Notes: a model not told the origin generated them from the sequence alone. Shown: positions 16,852 through 26,165, numbered from the stretch's first letter. The stretch: DNA of 64,000 nt from Cellulomonas sp. Leaf395 (GCF_001424125.1 NZ_LMQI01000002.1:434001-498000); one strand, 5' to 3'. Made by a program: numbers and translations.

Positions 16852-17817
16852 GTGAGCATGCGAGGCGTCGAGAACGACATCCGCCCGGACGAGGTCGAGG
16901 TCTTCGAGAACCTCCGGCCGCGCCTCGAAGCCATCGCGTACCGCCTCCTGGGCTCGGCCGCGGAGGCCGAGGACGCTGCCCAGGAGACGTTCCTGCGCTG
17001 GCAGGCCGCCGACCGCGAGCAGATCCGGGTGCCGGCCGCCTGGTTGACCCGCGTGCTGACCAACCTCTGCCTGACGCAGCTGCGGTCCGCGCGGGCGCGA
17101 CGCGAGGTCTACGTGGGCCAGTGGCTCCCGGAACCGTTGCTCGAGGGCGACCCGATGCTCGGCCCGGCGGACACCGCCGAGCAGCGGGAGTCGGTCTCGA
17201 CCGCCGTCCTGGTCCTGATGGAGCGACTGACCCCGACGGAGCGCGCGGTCTACGTGCTGCGCGAGGCGTTCTCATACCCGCACGCCGAGATCGCCGAGAT
17301 GCTCGACCTCACCGAGGCCGCCAGCCAGCAGATCTTCCACCGCGCCAAGGAGCACCTGGCCGCGGAGCGGGTCCGCACCGAGGTCGACCGCGACGCCGCG
17401 CGGCAGGTGGTCGAGGAGTTCCTGGCGGCCGCGACGAGCGGTCGCACCGAGCCGCTCGTGGCGCTGCTGACCGCCGACGTCGTGGGCACCGGTGACGGGG
17501 GCGGCAAGGTCCCGGCGCGCGCGAAGTCGTTCGTCGGCGCCATGGCGGTCGCGAAGTTCCTGCGCGGCCTGTTGCGGCCGACCGACGTCAAGCGGGCGCT
17601 CCTCGGCGGGTCGCCCGACGCCTACGCGTGGACCGCCAACGGCAGCCCGGCCGTCGTCATCGCCGTCGGTGAGCGGCTCGTCGGCGTGATGACCCTGGAG
17701 GTGACCGACGACGGGATCGCCGCGATCCTGAGCCAGGTCAACCCCGACAAGCTCGGCCGCGCGGAGCGCCAGTGGCGGGCGTCGGACCACGGGGATCCGC
17801 TGATCGCCGGCTGGTGA
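16852..17817 (+). CDS. ECF RNA polymerase sigma factor, ECF41 (SigJ) group
   Basis: 321 residues: sigma region 2 (LEAIAYRLLGSAAEAEDAAQ near 24-43), region 4 (LTPTERAVYVLREAFSYPH near 125) and a C-terminal SnoaL-like extension. Two hallmarks of ECF41 factors are visible: WLPEPL in the linker and DGGGKVPA in the extension, plus NPDKL near the end. In this group the fused C-terminal domain replaces an anti-sigma factor and modulates activity. ECF41 genes usually lie beside a carboxymuconolactone decarboxylase, oxidoreductase or epimerase gene; here an FAD oxidoreductase follows 87 bases later. Start GTG 16852 (leaderless) or ATG 16858. Confidence 0.9.
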   Translation: MSMRGVENDIRPDEVEVFENLRPRLEAIAYRLLGSAAEAEDAAQETFLRWQAADREQIRVPAAWLTRVLTNLCLTQLRSARARREVYVGQWLPEPLLEGDPMLGPADTAEQRESVSTAVLVLMERLTPTERAVYVLREAFSYPHAEIAEMLDLTEAASQQIFHRAKEHLAAERVRTEVDRDAARQVVEEFLAAATSGRTEPLVALLTADVVGTGDGGGKVPARAKSFVGAMAVAKFLRGLLRPTDVKRALLGGSPDAYAWTANGSPAVVIAVGERLVGVMTLEVTDDGIAAILSQVNPDKLGRAERQWRASDHGDPLIAGW

Positions 17818-17904
17818 TTGAGGTCACACTGCGCGGGTTGTCAGGGATCGCGCGGCTGCTCAGTTCAGGAGGCACACCCCTCCACCACAGGAGCTGAGCA
17901 CCCC

Positions 17905-19080
17905 ATGAAGCACCGCATCGTCATCCTCGGAGCCGGCTACGCCGGATCCTCCGCCGCCGGTCGGCTGGCCCGGCGCCTGCACGGCGACGACGTCCAGATC
18001 ACCCTGGTCAACGCCGAGCCGGACTTCGTCGAGCGGGTGCGGATGCACCAGCTCGCCACAGGCCAGGACCTGCGCGACCGACCGCTCCAGGACCTGCTGG
18101 CCGGCTCCGGCGTGACGCTGCGGGTCGCGCGCGCGACCTCTGTCGACGTCGACGACCAGACCGTCTCGCTCGCCGACGGAGCCGACCTCGGCTACGACAC
18201 CCTCGTCTACGCCCTGGGCAGCGCGCGCGACGACCACGGCGTCGTGGGCGTGTTCGAGCACGCCCACGAGCTGGCCAGCCGCCCGGGCGCCCTCCGCCTG
18301 CGCGAGCGGCTCCGCACGCTCGCTCCCGGCGCGCGCGTCGTGGTGGTCGGTGGCGGTCTGACCGGGATCGAGGCGACCACCGAGATCGCGGATTCCCTGG
18401 CCCACCTCGACGTGGCCATCGCGGTGCGCGGCTCGTTCGGCGACTGGCTCTCGCCCTCGGGGCAGCGCCACCTGCGCCGGACGTTCGACCGCCTGGGCGT
18501 CACCGTGCACGAGCAGACCGCTGTCACGCGGGTCGACGCCGCCTCGGTGTCGACCGACGACGGCCGCACGATCCCGGCGGACGTCACCGTGTGGGCCGCC
18601 GGGTTCGCCGTCCACCCGATCGCGGCCGCGTCGAGGTTGGCGGTCACCGACCGCGGTCAGATCGTGGTCGACGAGACCATGCGGTCGGTGTCCCACCCGG
18701 ACGTCTATGCCGTCGGCGATGCCGCGTTCGCGCACGGCCCCGTGGGTAACCCCCTGCGCATGTCGTGCGCGTCGGGCATCCCGATGGCGTGGCAGGCCGC
18801 CGACTCGATCGTCGCCCGCCTCACCGGCGGTCGGCTCCCGCACATACCCCTGGCCTACGTGCACCAGTGCATCAGCCTCGGCCGGCGCGACGCGGTCATC
18901 CAGTTCGTGACGTCCGACGACCGCGCGAGATCCTTCGCCCCCGGCGGACGCCTCATGGCCCGCTACAAGGAGCTCGTCTGCGCGGGCGCGGCCTGGGTGG
19001 TCACCAACCCGGTCCCCTACCCGGCCCGCCGCCGGCGCACCACGGCGGCGGCGCGCCCCATGCTGGTGACGAGCCGGTGA
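17905..19080 (+). CDS. FAD/NAD(P)-dependent oxidoreductase (NDH-2 like), ECF41 partner
   Basis: 391 residues of the pyridine nucleotide-disulphide oxidoreductase fold. HRIVILGAGYAGSSAAGRLA at the N-terminus is the FAD Rossmann motif, VVVVGGGLTGIEATTEIA near 150 the NAD(P)H motif, and VYAVGDAAFAHGP near 270 the second FAD contact. It resembles type II NADH dehydrogenases but lacks an obvious C-terminal membrane anchor. GGAG sits 11 bases before ATG 17905. As the neighbour of an ECF41 sigma factor it is a likely target gene of that factor; its electron acceptor is unknown. Confidence 0.82.
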   Translation: MKHRIVILGAGYAGSSAAGRLARRLHGDDVQITLVNAEPDFVERVRMHQLATGQDLRDRPLQDLLAGSGVTLRVARATSVDVDDQTVSLADGADLGYDTLVYALGSARDDHGVVGVFEHAHELASRPGALRLRERLRTLAPGARVVVVGGGLTGIEATTEIADSLAHLDVAIAVRGSFGDWLSPSGQRHLRRTFDRLGVTVHEQTAVTRVDAASVSTDDGRTIPADVTVWAAGFAVHPIAAASRLAVTDRGQIVVDETMRSVSHPDVYAVGDAAFAHGPVGNPLRMSCASGIPMAWQAADSIVARLTGGRLPHIPLAYVHQCISLGRRDAVIQFVTSDDRARSFAPGGRLMARYKELVCAGAAWVVTNPVPYPARRRRTTAAARPMLVTSR

Positions 19081-19087
19081 CGATCCG

Positions 19088-20557
19088 CTAGACCATGCGC
19101 AGGACGGAGCCCGGTCGCGCGAGGATCTCGCCGACGTCGGCGAGGAAGTGGGCCGCCTCGGCTCCGTCGACGAGGCGGTGGTCGAACGAGAGGCTCAGCG
19201 TGAGCACGCTGCGCAGAGCGATCTGGTCCTGGAACTCCCACGGCTGACGCCGGATCGCTCCCATCGCCAGGATCGCGGCCTGCCCCGGCACCAGGATCGG
19301 CGTGCCCGTGTCGACGCCGAACACCCCGATGTTGGTGATCGTGATGGTCCCGCCGGCCAGGTCCGCAGGCGTCGTCGTGCCGTCCCGGGCGTCCTGCGTC
19401 AGGCGGCCGATCGCGTCGGCCAGGTCGGGCAGCGTGAGCCCGTCGGCGTCCTTGATGCTCGGCACCAGCAGCCCGCGCGGGGTCGCCGCGGCGATGCCGA
19501 GGTTCACGTAGCCGTACTGGACGATCTCCCCCGCGGACTCGTCCCAGTGCGCGTTGAGCGACGGGTTGCGGCCGACCGCGATCGTCACCGCCTTGGCGAC
19601 GATCGTGAGGATCGAGACGCGATGCCCCTCCAGGGCGCGGTCCGACCGGAAGGCCTCCAGCAGCTCGAGCGTCGGCGTGACGTCGACCGTCAGCGCCGTC
19701 GAGGCGTGCGGGGCCGTGAACGCGCTGGCCACCATCGCGGCGGCGGTCTGCTTGCGGACACCCGTGATCGGCGTGCGCGTCTCGCGCGGTGCCGACGGGA
19801 CGGCATCGGGGCGGTGGGGAGCCGGCACGTCGTCGGCCGGTCGGCTCTGCGACCGGGCGAGACCCGGGCGGTGCGCGGCGGCCAACGCGCTGGGCCGTCG
19901 CGCGGCCGGTGAGGCCTCCGCACCCGACACCGCCCGGAGGACGTCCTCCCGCGTGATCATCCCGTCCGTGCCGGAGCCGACCATCTTGTTCAGGTCCACG
20001 CCCAGGTCGTGCGCGAGCTTGCGGACCGGGGGCAGGACCTTCGGGCCGGTCCGACCGCCCGCGAGCGCGAGACCGACGTCGTGGGCGACGGCGTGCGCCG
20101 CGGCCCAGTCCGCCGACCTGGACCGACGCCGCGGTCGCGACGATCCCTCGACCAACGGTCCGTACCCGACGAGCACGGACGTCCGTTCGGGCGCGGCACC
20201 CGCCGCGGGGGTGGGCCGGTCGGCGGCAGCCGAGTCGTCATCCGAGGTCGGGCTCGCGACCCGGTCCGGCGGCTCAGCCGGGGTCGGCGCGGCGTCGTCG
20301 GCGAGCGCGGGCTCCTCGACCGCGATGCGCAGGAGCGCCGCCCCGACGGGCACGGTCACGCCCGGCTCGACCAGCAGCTCGGCGACCACCCCGGCGTACG
20401 GCGACGGCAGCTGGACCAGCGCTTTCGCGGTCTCCACCTCGGCGACCACCTGGTTGAGCTCGACGGTGTCGCCGACCGCCACGACCCACTCCACCAGGTC
20501 GGACTCGGTCAGTCCCTCGCCGAGGTCCGGCAGCGTCACGGTCTTCATCGTCGTCAT
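19088..20557 (-). CDS. bkdC: Dihydrolipoamide acyltransferase E2 of a branched-chain 2-oxoacid dehydrogenase
   Basis: 489 residues with one lipoyl domain (VTLPDLGEGLTESDLVEW; lipoyl Lys in EVETAKALVQ near residue 46), a Pro/Ala/Ser-rich linker, a peripheral-subunit-binding domain (LPPVRKLAHDLGVDLNKMV near 170), a second linker and the catalytic acyltransferase domain with SFDHRLVDGAEAA near the C-terminus. It transfers the acyl group to CoA in the cytosolic multienzyme complex. ATG 20557 overlaps the E1 beta stop (ATGA) and has GGAGGGCGTC upstream. Operon with E1 beta and E1 alpha. Acetyltransferase (PDH) activity is possible, but the leucine context favours BCKDH. Confidence 0.87.
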   Translation of the reverse strand: MTTMKTVTLPDLGEGLTESDLVEWVVAVGDTVELNQVVAEVETAKALVQLPSPYAGVVAELLVEPGVTVPVGAALLRIAVEEPALADDAAPTPAEPPDRVASPTSDDDSAAADRPTPAAGAAPERTSVLVGYGPLVEGSSRPRRRSRSADWAAAHAVAHDVGLALAGGRTGPKVLPPVRKLAHDLGVDLNKMVGSGTDGMITREDVLRAVSGAEASPAARRPSALAAAHRPGLARSQSRPADDVPAPHRPDAVPSAPRETRTPITGVRKQTAAAMVASAFTAPHASTALTVDVTPTLELLEAFRSDRALEGHRVSILTIVAKAVTIAVGRNPSLNAHWDESAGEIVQYGYVNLGIAAATPRGLLVPSIKDADGLTLPDLADAIGRLTQDARDGTTTPADLAGGTITITNIGVFGVDTGTPILVPGQAAILAMGAIRRQPWEFQDQIALRSVLTLSLSFDHRLVDGAEAAHFLADVGEILARPGSVLRMV

Positions 20558-21561
20558 GACGCCCTCCATCCGGTCAGGGAGTGCTGTCTGCCCATCACGC
20601 GGTCGACGGCGTCGAGGATCCGGTCCAGGTTGGGCAGGAAGTGCTCCTCCACCTTCGCCGCCGGGTACGGGGTGTCGAAGCCGGTCACCCGCGCGGGTGC
20701 TGCCTTGAGGATGTCGAAGCAGCGGTCGGTGATGCCGGCGACGATCTCCGCGCCGAGGCCACCGTTGCCCTGCGCCTCGTGGGTGACGACGAGCCGACCG
20801 GTCTTGCGCACGGACGCCTCGAGCGTGTCGAGGTCGACCGGCGACAGCGAGCGCAGGTCCACCACCTCGACCGACAGACCCTCGTCCTGGGCGGCGAGCG
20901 CCGCGTCGCGCGCGGTGATGACGAGAGGCCCATAGGCGGCGAGCGTGACGTCCGTGCCCTCGACGACCACGCGTGCGCGGTCGAGCAGCGGCGCGCCGTG
21001 CAGGGACTCGTCCACCTCGCCCTTGACCCAGTACCGCCGCTTCGGCTCGAAGAACACGACGGGGTCGTCGCACGCGATCGCCTGCCGGATCATCGTGTGG
21101 GCGTCCTGCGGGCTGGCGCAGGTGACCACGCGCAGGCCGGGCGCGTGGGCGAAGAACGCCTCGGGCGACTCCGAGTGGTGCTCGACCGCCCCGATGCCGC
21201 CGCCGTACGGGATGCGCACGGTGATCGGCATCCGCACGGACCCGCGGGTCCGGTAGTGGATGCGTGCCACCTGCGTGATCAGCTGGTCGACCGCCGGGTA
21301 GACGAACCCGTCGAACTGGATCTCCACCACCGGCCGGTACCCGCGGTAGGCCAGGCCGACGGCGACACCGAGGATCCCTGCCTCGGCCAGCGGCGTGTCC
21401 ATGACGCGGTCGGTGCCGAAGTCGCGCTGGAGCCCGTCGGTCACCCGGAACACTCCTCCGAGAGTGCCGATGTCCTCGCCGAGCAGCACCACCGTGGGGT
21501 CGTCGTCGAGCGCGTGCCGCAGGCCGGAGTTGAGCGCCGCGGCCAGGGTCATCGTGGCCAT
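20554..21561 (-). CDS. bkdB: 2-oxoacid dehydrogenase E1 beta subunit
   Basis: 335-residue transketolase-type beta subunit. GEDIGTLGGVFRVTDGL near residue 28, DTPLAEAGILGVAVGLA near 53, QFDGFVYPAVDQLITQVARI near 80 and HHSESPEAFFAHAPGLRVV near 126 are the standard E1 beta blocks. It forms the thiamine-diphosphate heterotetramer with the alpha subunit. ATG 21561 overlaps the alpha stop by one base (TGATG). In M. tuberculosis the homologous bkdA-bkdB-bkdC genes lie directly after citE; here they are displaced by about 8 kb. Confidence 0.88.
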   Translation of the reverse strand: MATMTLAAALNSGLRHALDDDPTVVLLGEDIGTLGGVFRVTDGLQRDFGTDRVMDTPLAEAGILGVAVGLAYRGYRPVVEIQFDGFVYPAVDQLITQVARIHYRTRGSVRMPITVRIPYGGGIGAVEHHSESPEAFFAHAPGLRVVTCASPQDAHTMIRQAIACDDPVVFFEPKRRYWVKGEVDESLHGAPLLDRARVVVEGTDVTLAAYGPLVITARDAALAAQDEGLSVEVVDLRSLSPVDLDTLEASVRKTGRLVVTHEAQGNGGLGAEIVAGITDRCFDILKAAPARVTGFDTPYPAAKVEEHFLPNLDRILDAVDRVMGRQHSLTGWRAS

Positions 21562-22682
21562 CACGCCTCCTCGTCGAACATCGCGAGGTAGGCGGCGTAC
21601 TGGCTGCGCTGCCGTTCGAGCGCGGGCGTCGGCTCGACGAAGACATCCTCGAAGACGCTCAGCGGCTCGGGGTCGGGCAGGCCGTAGCAGCCCTGGCGCA
21701 TCCGGGCCGCGAACGTGTCGGCCTTCCGCGTGATGGCGGCGGCCCGCTCGTCGGAGAGTGCGCCCCTGGCCGTCAGCAGCCGTCCGATCCTCGCGATCGG
21801 GTCCTTCGCCGCCCACTGCGCCTTGTCCGACGGGTCGACGTAGCGGGAGGGGTCGTCGGACGTGGTGTGCGGACCCATCCGGTAGGTCACGGCCTCGATG
21901 AACGTGGGGCCGTCCCCGCGTCGTGCCCGGTCGAGGGCGACCCGCGTCGCGGCGAGCACCGCGAGCACGTCGTTGCCGTCGACCCGGATGGCGGGGATGC
22001 CGTAGCCGGCCGCGCGGTCCGCGATCGGTCGCTGCGCCTGCAGGCCGACCGGTTCGGAGATCGCCCACTGGTTGTTCTGGCAGAAGAAGATCACCGGGGC
22101 CGCGAACGTCGCCGCGAAGACCATCGCCTCGTGCACGTCGCCCTTGCTGGTGGCGCCGTCGCCGAAGTACGCGACGGCCACCGAGTCGACGCCGTCCTTG
22201 ACGCAGCCGAGCGCGTACCCGGTGGCGTGCAGCGTCTGCGAGCCGATCATCACCTGCGGCGTCGCCATCCCGATCGCCCGGGGGTCCCAGCCCGCGAGGG
22301 CGGTCCCCCGCCAGACGCGCACGAGGTCCGTCGGCTGGGCGCCGCGGCAGTACGCGACACCGTTCTCGCGGTAGCTGCTGAAGACGAAGTCGTCGCTGCG
22401 CAGCGCGCGGGCGGAGCCGATCTGCGCGGCCTCCTGGCCCAGCAGCGGCGGCCACAGCCCGAGCTGGCCCTGCCGCTGCAGCGCGACGGCCTCGGTGTCG
22501 AAGCGGCGCGCCACGACCATGTCCTCGTACAGGCTCAGGAGACGGTCGTCGTCGACGTCGGAGACCACCGGGTCGTACACGGGGTCGTTCCGACGGACGC
22601 CGTCGGGGGTCACCAGCTGCAGCGCTTCCGCCTGCTGATGGGTGGGCAGGGCACGGCCGGGTGACACATCTGCACGCAACAT
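21561..22682 (-). CDS. bkdA: 2-oxoacid dehydrogenase E1 alpha subunit
   Basis: 373 residues. The ThDP motif GDGATSKGDVHEAMVFAA near 190 ends in QNNQWAIS; DFVFSSYRENGVAYCRG near 95 and TYRMGPHTTSDDPSRY near 280 are the substrate and phosphorylation-loop equivalents. The long N-terminal arm before SLYEDMVVARRFD is typical of BCKDH/BkdA. Start ATG 22682 follows GGAGCGAAAC. A longer open frame to 22781 exists but reads through the promoter region and lacks a ribosome site. Divergent from the CoA-transferase operon, with 157 bases between them. Confidence 0.87.
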   Translation of the reverse strand: MLRADVSPGRALPTHQQAEALQLVTPDGVRRNDPVYDPVVSDVDDDRLLSLYEDMVVARRFDTEAVALQRQGQLGLWPPLLGQEAAQIGSARALRSDDFVFSSYRENGVAYCRGAQPTDLVRVWRGTALAGWDPRAIGMATPQVMIGSQTLHATGYALGCVKDGVDSVAVAYFGDGATSKGDVHEAMVFAATFAAPVIFFCQNNQWAISEPVGLQAQRPIADRAAGYGIPAIRVDGNDVLAVLAATRVALDRARRGDGPTFIEAVTYRMGPHTTSDDPSRYVDPSDKAQWAAKDPIARIGRLLTARGALSDERAAAITRKADTFAARMRQGCYGLPDPEPLSVFEDVFVEPTPALERQRSQYAAYLAMFDEEA

Positions 22683-22839
22683 GTTTCGCTCCGTCTGGTG
22701 GCGGAACCGTCGCTCTCGTGAAGCTAGGCCCCATTGCCTGATGTCCCGCCAGGGTAAGTCCGCAAGGGTCTTTGTGCCCATGCCCTAGCGCGAGTGTCGA
22801 TCTGTCGGCGCACAATGACGTCGTCGACAGGAGGCAGTC

Positions 22840-23604
22840 ATGGACAAGGTCGTCCAGTCCGCCGTCGAGGCGGTAGCCGACATCCCCGACGGGGCGACCC
22901 TCGCGGTCGGTGGGTTCGGCTTGTGCGGTATCCCGAGCGTGCTGATCCACGCTCTGCTCGACTCCGGCGCCCAGGACCTGGAGGTCGTGAGCAACAACTG
23001 CGGCGTCGACGACTGGGGGCTCGGCCTGCTGCTGCAGGCCGGTCGCATCCGGCGCATCATCGCCTCGTACGTGGGCGAGAACAAGGAGTTCGCGCGGCAG
23101 TACCTGGCCGGGGAGCTCGAGGTGGAGCTGACCCCGCAGGGGACGCTGGCCGAGCGTCTTCGTGCAGGTGGGAGCGGGATCGCCGCGTTCTACACGCGGA
23201 CCGGCGTGGGGACGCTGGTGGCGAACGGAGGACTGCCGTGGCGGTACTCCCCCGACGGGTCGGTGCTGGTGTCGTCGCCTCCGAAGCCCGTCGAGACGTT
23301 CTCCGTGCGGGGGGTCCCGTCCGAGTTCGTGCGGGAGGAGGCGATCACGGCGGACTTCGCACTGGTCCGGGCTCTGCGCGGCGACCGCCTCGGGAACCTC
23401 GTGTTCCACGCGTCGGCGCGCAACTTCAACCCGTTGTGCGCAGCGGCCGGTGCCGTCACGATCGCCGAGGTCGAGGAGCTCGTCCCTGTGGGGTCGCTGG
23501 ACCCCGACGCGATCCACCTGCCGGGGATCTTCGTGGACCGGGTCGTCGCACTTTCACCCGAGCAGGCTGCGGACAAGCGCATCGAGCGGAGGACGGTCTC
23601 ATGA
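22840..23604 (+). CDS. scoA: 3-oxoacid CoA-transferase subunit A
   Basis: 254 residues. [19 protein letters not shown] near the N-terminus and [16 protein letters not shown] near 50 are the alpha-subunit CoA-transferase family I signature; [15 protein letters not shown] near 117 and [13 protein letters not shown] near 190 complete it. It pairs with subunit B to move CoA from succinyl-CoA to acetoacetate. A CAGGAGGCAGTC site precedes ATG 22840. This would activate the acetoacetate produced by the HMG-CoA-lyase-type CitE of the neighbouring operon. Confidence 0.9.
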   Translation: MDKVVQSAVEAVADIPDGATLAVGGFGLCGIPSVLIHALLDSGAQDLEVVSNNCGVDDWGLGLLLQAGRIRRIIASYVGENKEFARQYLAGELEVELTPQGTLAERLRAGGSGIAAFYTRTGVGTLVANGGLPWRYSPDGSVLVSSPPKPVETFSVRGVPSEFVREEAITADFALVRALRGDRLGNLVFHASARNFNPLCAAAGAVTIAEVEELVPVGSLDPDAIHLPGIFVDRVVALSPEQAADKRIERRTVS

Positions 23605-24254
23605 GTCTGACGCGCGAGCAGATGGCGGCACGGGCCGCCCTGGAGCTGGCCGACGGGTCCTACGTGAACCTCGGGATCGGGCTGCCGACGCTGGTGCCGA
23701 ACTACGTCCCGCCGGGTGTCGAGCTGGTGCTGCAGTCGGAGAATGGGGTGTTGGGCGTCGGGCCGTACCCCGCGGACTCGTCCGTCGACCCCGATCTCAT
23801 CAACGCCGGCAAGGAGACGATCACGGTCGCTCCGGGGGCGTCGTACTTCGACTCGGCGACGTCCTTCGCGATGATCCGCGGCGGGAAGGTCGACGTCGCG
23901 ATCCTCGGGGCGATGCAGGTCTCGTCGTCCGGAGACATCGCCAACTGGATGATCCCCGGGAAGATGGTCAAGGGCATGGGCGGCGCGATGGACCTCGTGC
24001 ACGGGGCGCGGCGGATCATCGTGCTGATGGAGCACGTCGCGCGCGACGGGTCCGCCAAGATCCTGCCCGCGTGCACGCTTCCGCTCACCGGGGTGGGTGT
24101 GGTGGATCGGATCATCACGGACCTGGCGGTGCTGGACGTCGGCGCCGACGGGCTCGTGCTGCGGGAGTGCGCGCCGGGGGTGTCGGTCGCGGAGGTGGTG
24201 GCGGCCACGCCCCTGGTGCCGTTGCTGGTGGACGAGGAGGTGGTGCTCTCATGA
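23601..24254 (+). CDS. scoB: 3-oxoacid CoA-transferase subunit B
   Basis: 217 residues with the catalytic block [14 protein letters not shown] near residue 48, where the Glu forms the acyl-glutamyl-CoA intermediate, and [20 protein letters not shown] near 85. [15 protein letters not shown] near 22 binds CoA. ATG 23601 overlaps the subunit A stop (ATGA), so the two subunits are translationally coupled, and the stop overlaps the thiolase start in the same way. Confidence 0.9.
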   Translation: MSLTREQMAARAALELADGSYVNLGIGLPTLVPNYVPPGVELVLQSENGVLGVGPYPADSSVDPDLINAGKETITVAPGASYFDSATSFAMIRGGKVDVAILGAMQVSSSGDIANWMIPGKMVKGMGGAMDLVHGARRIIVLMEHVARDGSAKILPACTLPLTGVGVVDRIITDLAVLDVGADGLVLRECAPGVSVAEVVAATPLVPLLVDEEVVLS

Positions 24255-25441
24255 GCCCCGATCGTGAGGTCGTGATCCTGTCGTTCGCGCGGACGCCGAT
24301 GGCGCGCCTGAACGGCGGGCTGTCGTCGCTGTCAGCCGCGTCGCTCGGCGCCGTGGCGATCCGCGGCGCGCTCGCCCGGGCGGGCGTGGACCCGTCCGAG
24401 GTCGACCAGGTCCTCATGGGCCAGGTCGTGCAGGCCGGCGCCGGCCAGAACCCCGCGCGGCAGGCCGCCGTCCAGGCCGACATCCCGTGGACCGTGCCGG
24501 CGACGACCATCAACAAGGTGTGCCTCAGCGGCCTCACCGCGATCATCGACGCCGCCCGCATGATCCGGCTGGGTGAGGCCTCCGTCGTGGTCGCTGGTGG
24601 GCAGGAGTCGATGAGCCAGGCACCCCACCTGCTGCCCGGCTCGCGACGCGGCTGGACCTACGGCGATATCCAGGCGGTCGACTCCCTGGCGTTCGACGGT
24701 CTCACCGACGCGTTCGACCGCGAGTCGATGGGCTCGTCGACCGAGCGGGGGAACAAGACCCTGTCGATCCCCCGCGAGGCGCAGGACCAGGTCGCCGTCG
24801 AGAGCCACCGGCGGGCTGCCGAAGCCGTCGGGTCCGGCGTGTTCGCTGCGGAGATCGTGCCTGTCGAGGTGCCCCAGCGGCGGGGTGCCCCGGTCGTCGT
24901 CTCCCTCGACGAGGGGATCCGGCCCGAGACGACCCTCGACTCGTTGGCGTCGCTGCGGCCGGCGTTCTCCGCCGACGGGAGCATCACCGCGGGCAACGCC
25001 TCCCCCCTGACCGACGGAGCCGCGGCAGTCGTCGTGGCGGCCCGAGAGTTCGCCGAGGCGCACGGACTGCCCTGGCTCGCGTCCGTCGGGGCGTCGGGGC
25101 AGGTGGCCGGGCCGGACAACTCGCTGCACTCGCAGCCGTCCGCAGCGATCGCCGCTGCGCTCTCGCGGGCCGGGTGGGACCTGTCGACGGTGGACTTCCT
25201 GGAGATCAACGAGGCGTTCGGCTCCGTCGTCGTGCAGTCCCTGGACGACCTGGCGTACCCGCTGGAGCAGACGAACATCCATGGCGGTGCGATCGCGCTC
25301 GGGCACCCGATCGGCGCGTCGGGGGCGCGGCTCGCGGGTCACGCCGCGATGGAGCTGGCTCGGCGGGGGCAGGGTCGCGCGGCGGTCGCCCTGTGCGGCG
25401 GAGGCGGGCAGGGCGAGGCACTTCTGATCTCACGCGACTGA
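24251..25441 (+). CDS. Acetyl-CoA acetyltransferase (thiolase II)
   Basis: 396-residue biosynthetic-type thiolase. The active-site Cys lies in [13 protein letters not shown] near residue 90, the NEAF motif in [16 protein letters not shown] near 318, the His in [17 protein letters not shown] near 345 and the second Cys in [14 protein letters not shown] near the end. It splits acetoacetyl-CoA made by the CoA-transferase into two acetyl-CoA, the last step of leucine breakdown. Coupled ATGA overlap with subunit B. Confidence 0.9.
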   Translation: MSPDREVVILSFARTPMARLNGGLSSLSAASLGAVAIRGALARAGVDPSEVDQVLMGQVVQAGAGQNPARQAAVQADIPWTVPATTINKVCLSGLTAIIDAARMIRLGEASVVVAGGQESMSQAPHLLPGSRRGWTYGDIQAVDSLAFDGLTDAFDRESMGSSTERGNKTLSIPREAQDQVAVESHRRAAEAVGSGVFAAEIVPVEVPQRRGAPVVVSLDEGIRPETTLDSLASLRPAFSADGSITAGNASPLTDGAAAVVVAAREFAEAHGLPWLASVGASGQVAGPDNSLHSQPSAAIAAALSRAGWDLSTVDFLEINEAFGSVVVQSLDDLAYPLEQTNIHGGAIALGHPIGASGARLAGHAAMELARRGQGRAAVALCGGGGQGEALLISRD

Positions 25442-25446
25442 GCGGC

Positions 25447-26070
25447 TCATCGGGCTCCGGTGCGCACCGCGCGGCGCCGCGCGGTGAGGCGCTTCGACTT
25501 CGCCTGGTTGCCGCAGTCCGTCATGCTGCACCACCGGCGGCTGCCGTTCTTCGACGTGTCGACGAACAGGTACTGACAGCCGTCCTGCGACGCGCACGCC
25601 TTGACCCGGTCGAGCGAGCCGCTCGTCGCCAGCTCGATCGCCGACTGCGCCACCAGCCAGCGCGGGAGCCGCAGGTCGGGCTCCCACGTCCAGCGCAGGC
25701 CGGCCGCGCCCGGTTCGAGGCGACCGTGGCGGAGGGCATCGGTGTATGACTCCTGGACCGCTGTGAGGTGATCGGCGCCCGCGACGCCGTCGGTGGCGTG
25801 CCCGTAGAACATGGCGAACACGGCCTCACGAAGACCCCGGACGCGGACCAGCTCCTCGCTCGCCGCATCGGGGTCGGCGTCCGCGCGGGCCCGGAGCGCC
25901 TCGGCCTCCGCGGAGGACAGACCTCCGGCACGCAGGGCCCAGTCGACGAGGTCGGCGTAGGTCGTCAGGTAGTCCAGCGGGACGTCGAGAACCCGTCCGT
26001 CCACCGAGTTGGCGACGTCGAGGCACAGCGCCCCGCCGACGAGCTCGGGAACCACCTGCTGCTCCACCAC
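25447..26070 (-). CDS. CGNR zinc-finger (ABATE domain) regulator
   Basis: 207 residues. The N-terminal ABATE-like domain starts LCLDVANSVDGR. The C-terminal zinc finger has C-x6-C (ACASQDGCQYLFVD) and RRWCSMTDCGNQAKSKR, the CGNR signature. Such proteins are predicted stress-related transcription regulators. GTG 26070 is used, with AGAGGTG upstream. Only 5 bases separate its stop from the thiolase stop. The C-terminus is Arg-rich and encodes a 22-bp perfect palindrome (25465-25486). It is divergent from the small gene at 26166 and probably controls it through the repeats between them. Confidence 0.82.
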   Translation of the reverse strand: MVEQQVVPELVGGALCLDVANSVDGRVLDVPLDYLTTYADLVDWALRAGGLSSAEAEALRARADADPDAASEELVRVRGLREAVFAMFYGHATDGVAGADHLTAVQESYTDALRHGRLEPGAAGLRWTWEPDLRLPRWLVAQSAIELATSGSLDRVKACASQDGCQYLFVDTSKNGSRRWCSMTDCGNQAKSKRLTARRRAVRTGAR

Positions 26071-26108
26071 AAGACACCTCTTCCGCTACCGCCATATCTT
26101 GTTTCGAT

Positions 26109-26131
26109 GGTAGCACGGGGCGTACGCTACC
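26109..26131. promoter_or_regulatory. Inverted repeat GGTAGC-N11-GCTACC between divergent genes
   Basis: GGTAGC (26109-26114) and GCTACC (26126-26131) form an inverted repeat; a further GCTACC lies at 26085-26090 and the right arm continues into TACCGGTA (26128-26135), just upstream of a TATAAC box (26134-26139). This is a plausible autoregulatory operator for the CGNR protein. Confidence 0.45.
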
Positions 26132-26165
26132 GGTATAACGCAGTTCACTAGTAGCGGAGGTCATC

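Noticed and set aside
17822..17848. GGTCACA resembling half of an ECF41 target promoter before the oxidoreductase gene
   Set aside because: No CGTC -10 element at the expected distance; only a partial match.
22683..22781. Longer E1 alpha beginning at 22781
   Set aside because: Reads through the divergent promoter region; ATG 22682 has GGAGCGAAAC at proper spacing.
22723..22789. GCTAGG and CCTAGC inverted repeat between E1 alpha and CoA-transferase genes
   Set aside because: Six-base arms 55 bases apart are too short and too distant to claim a regulatory site.
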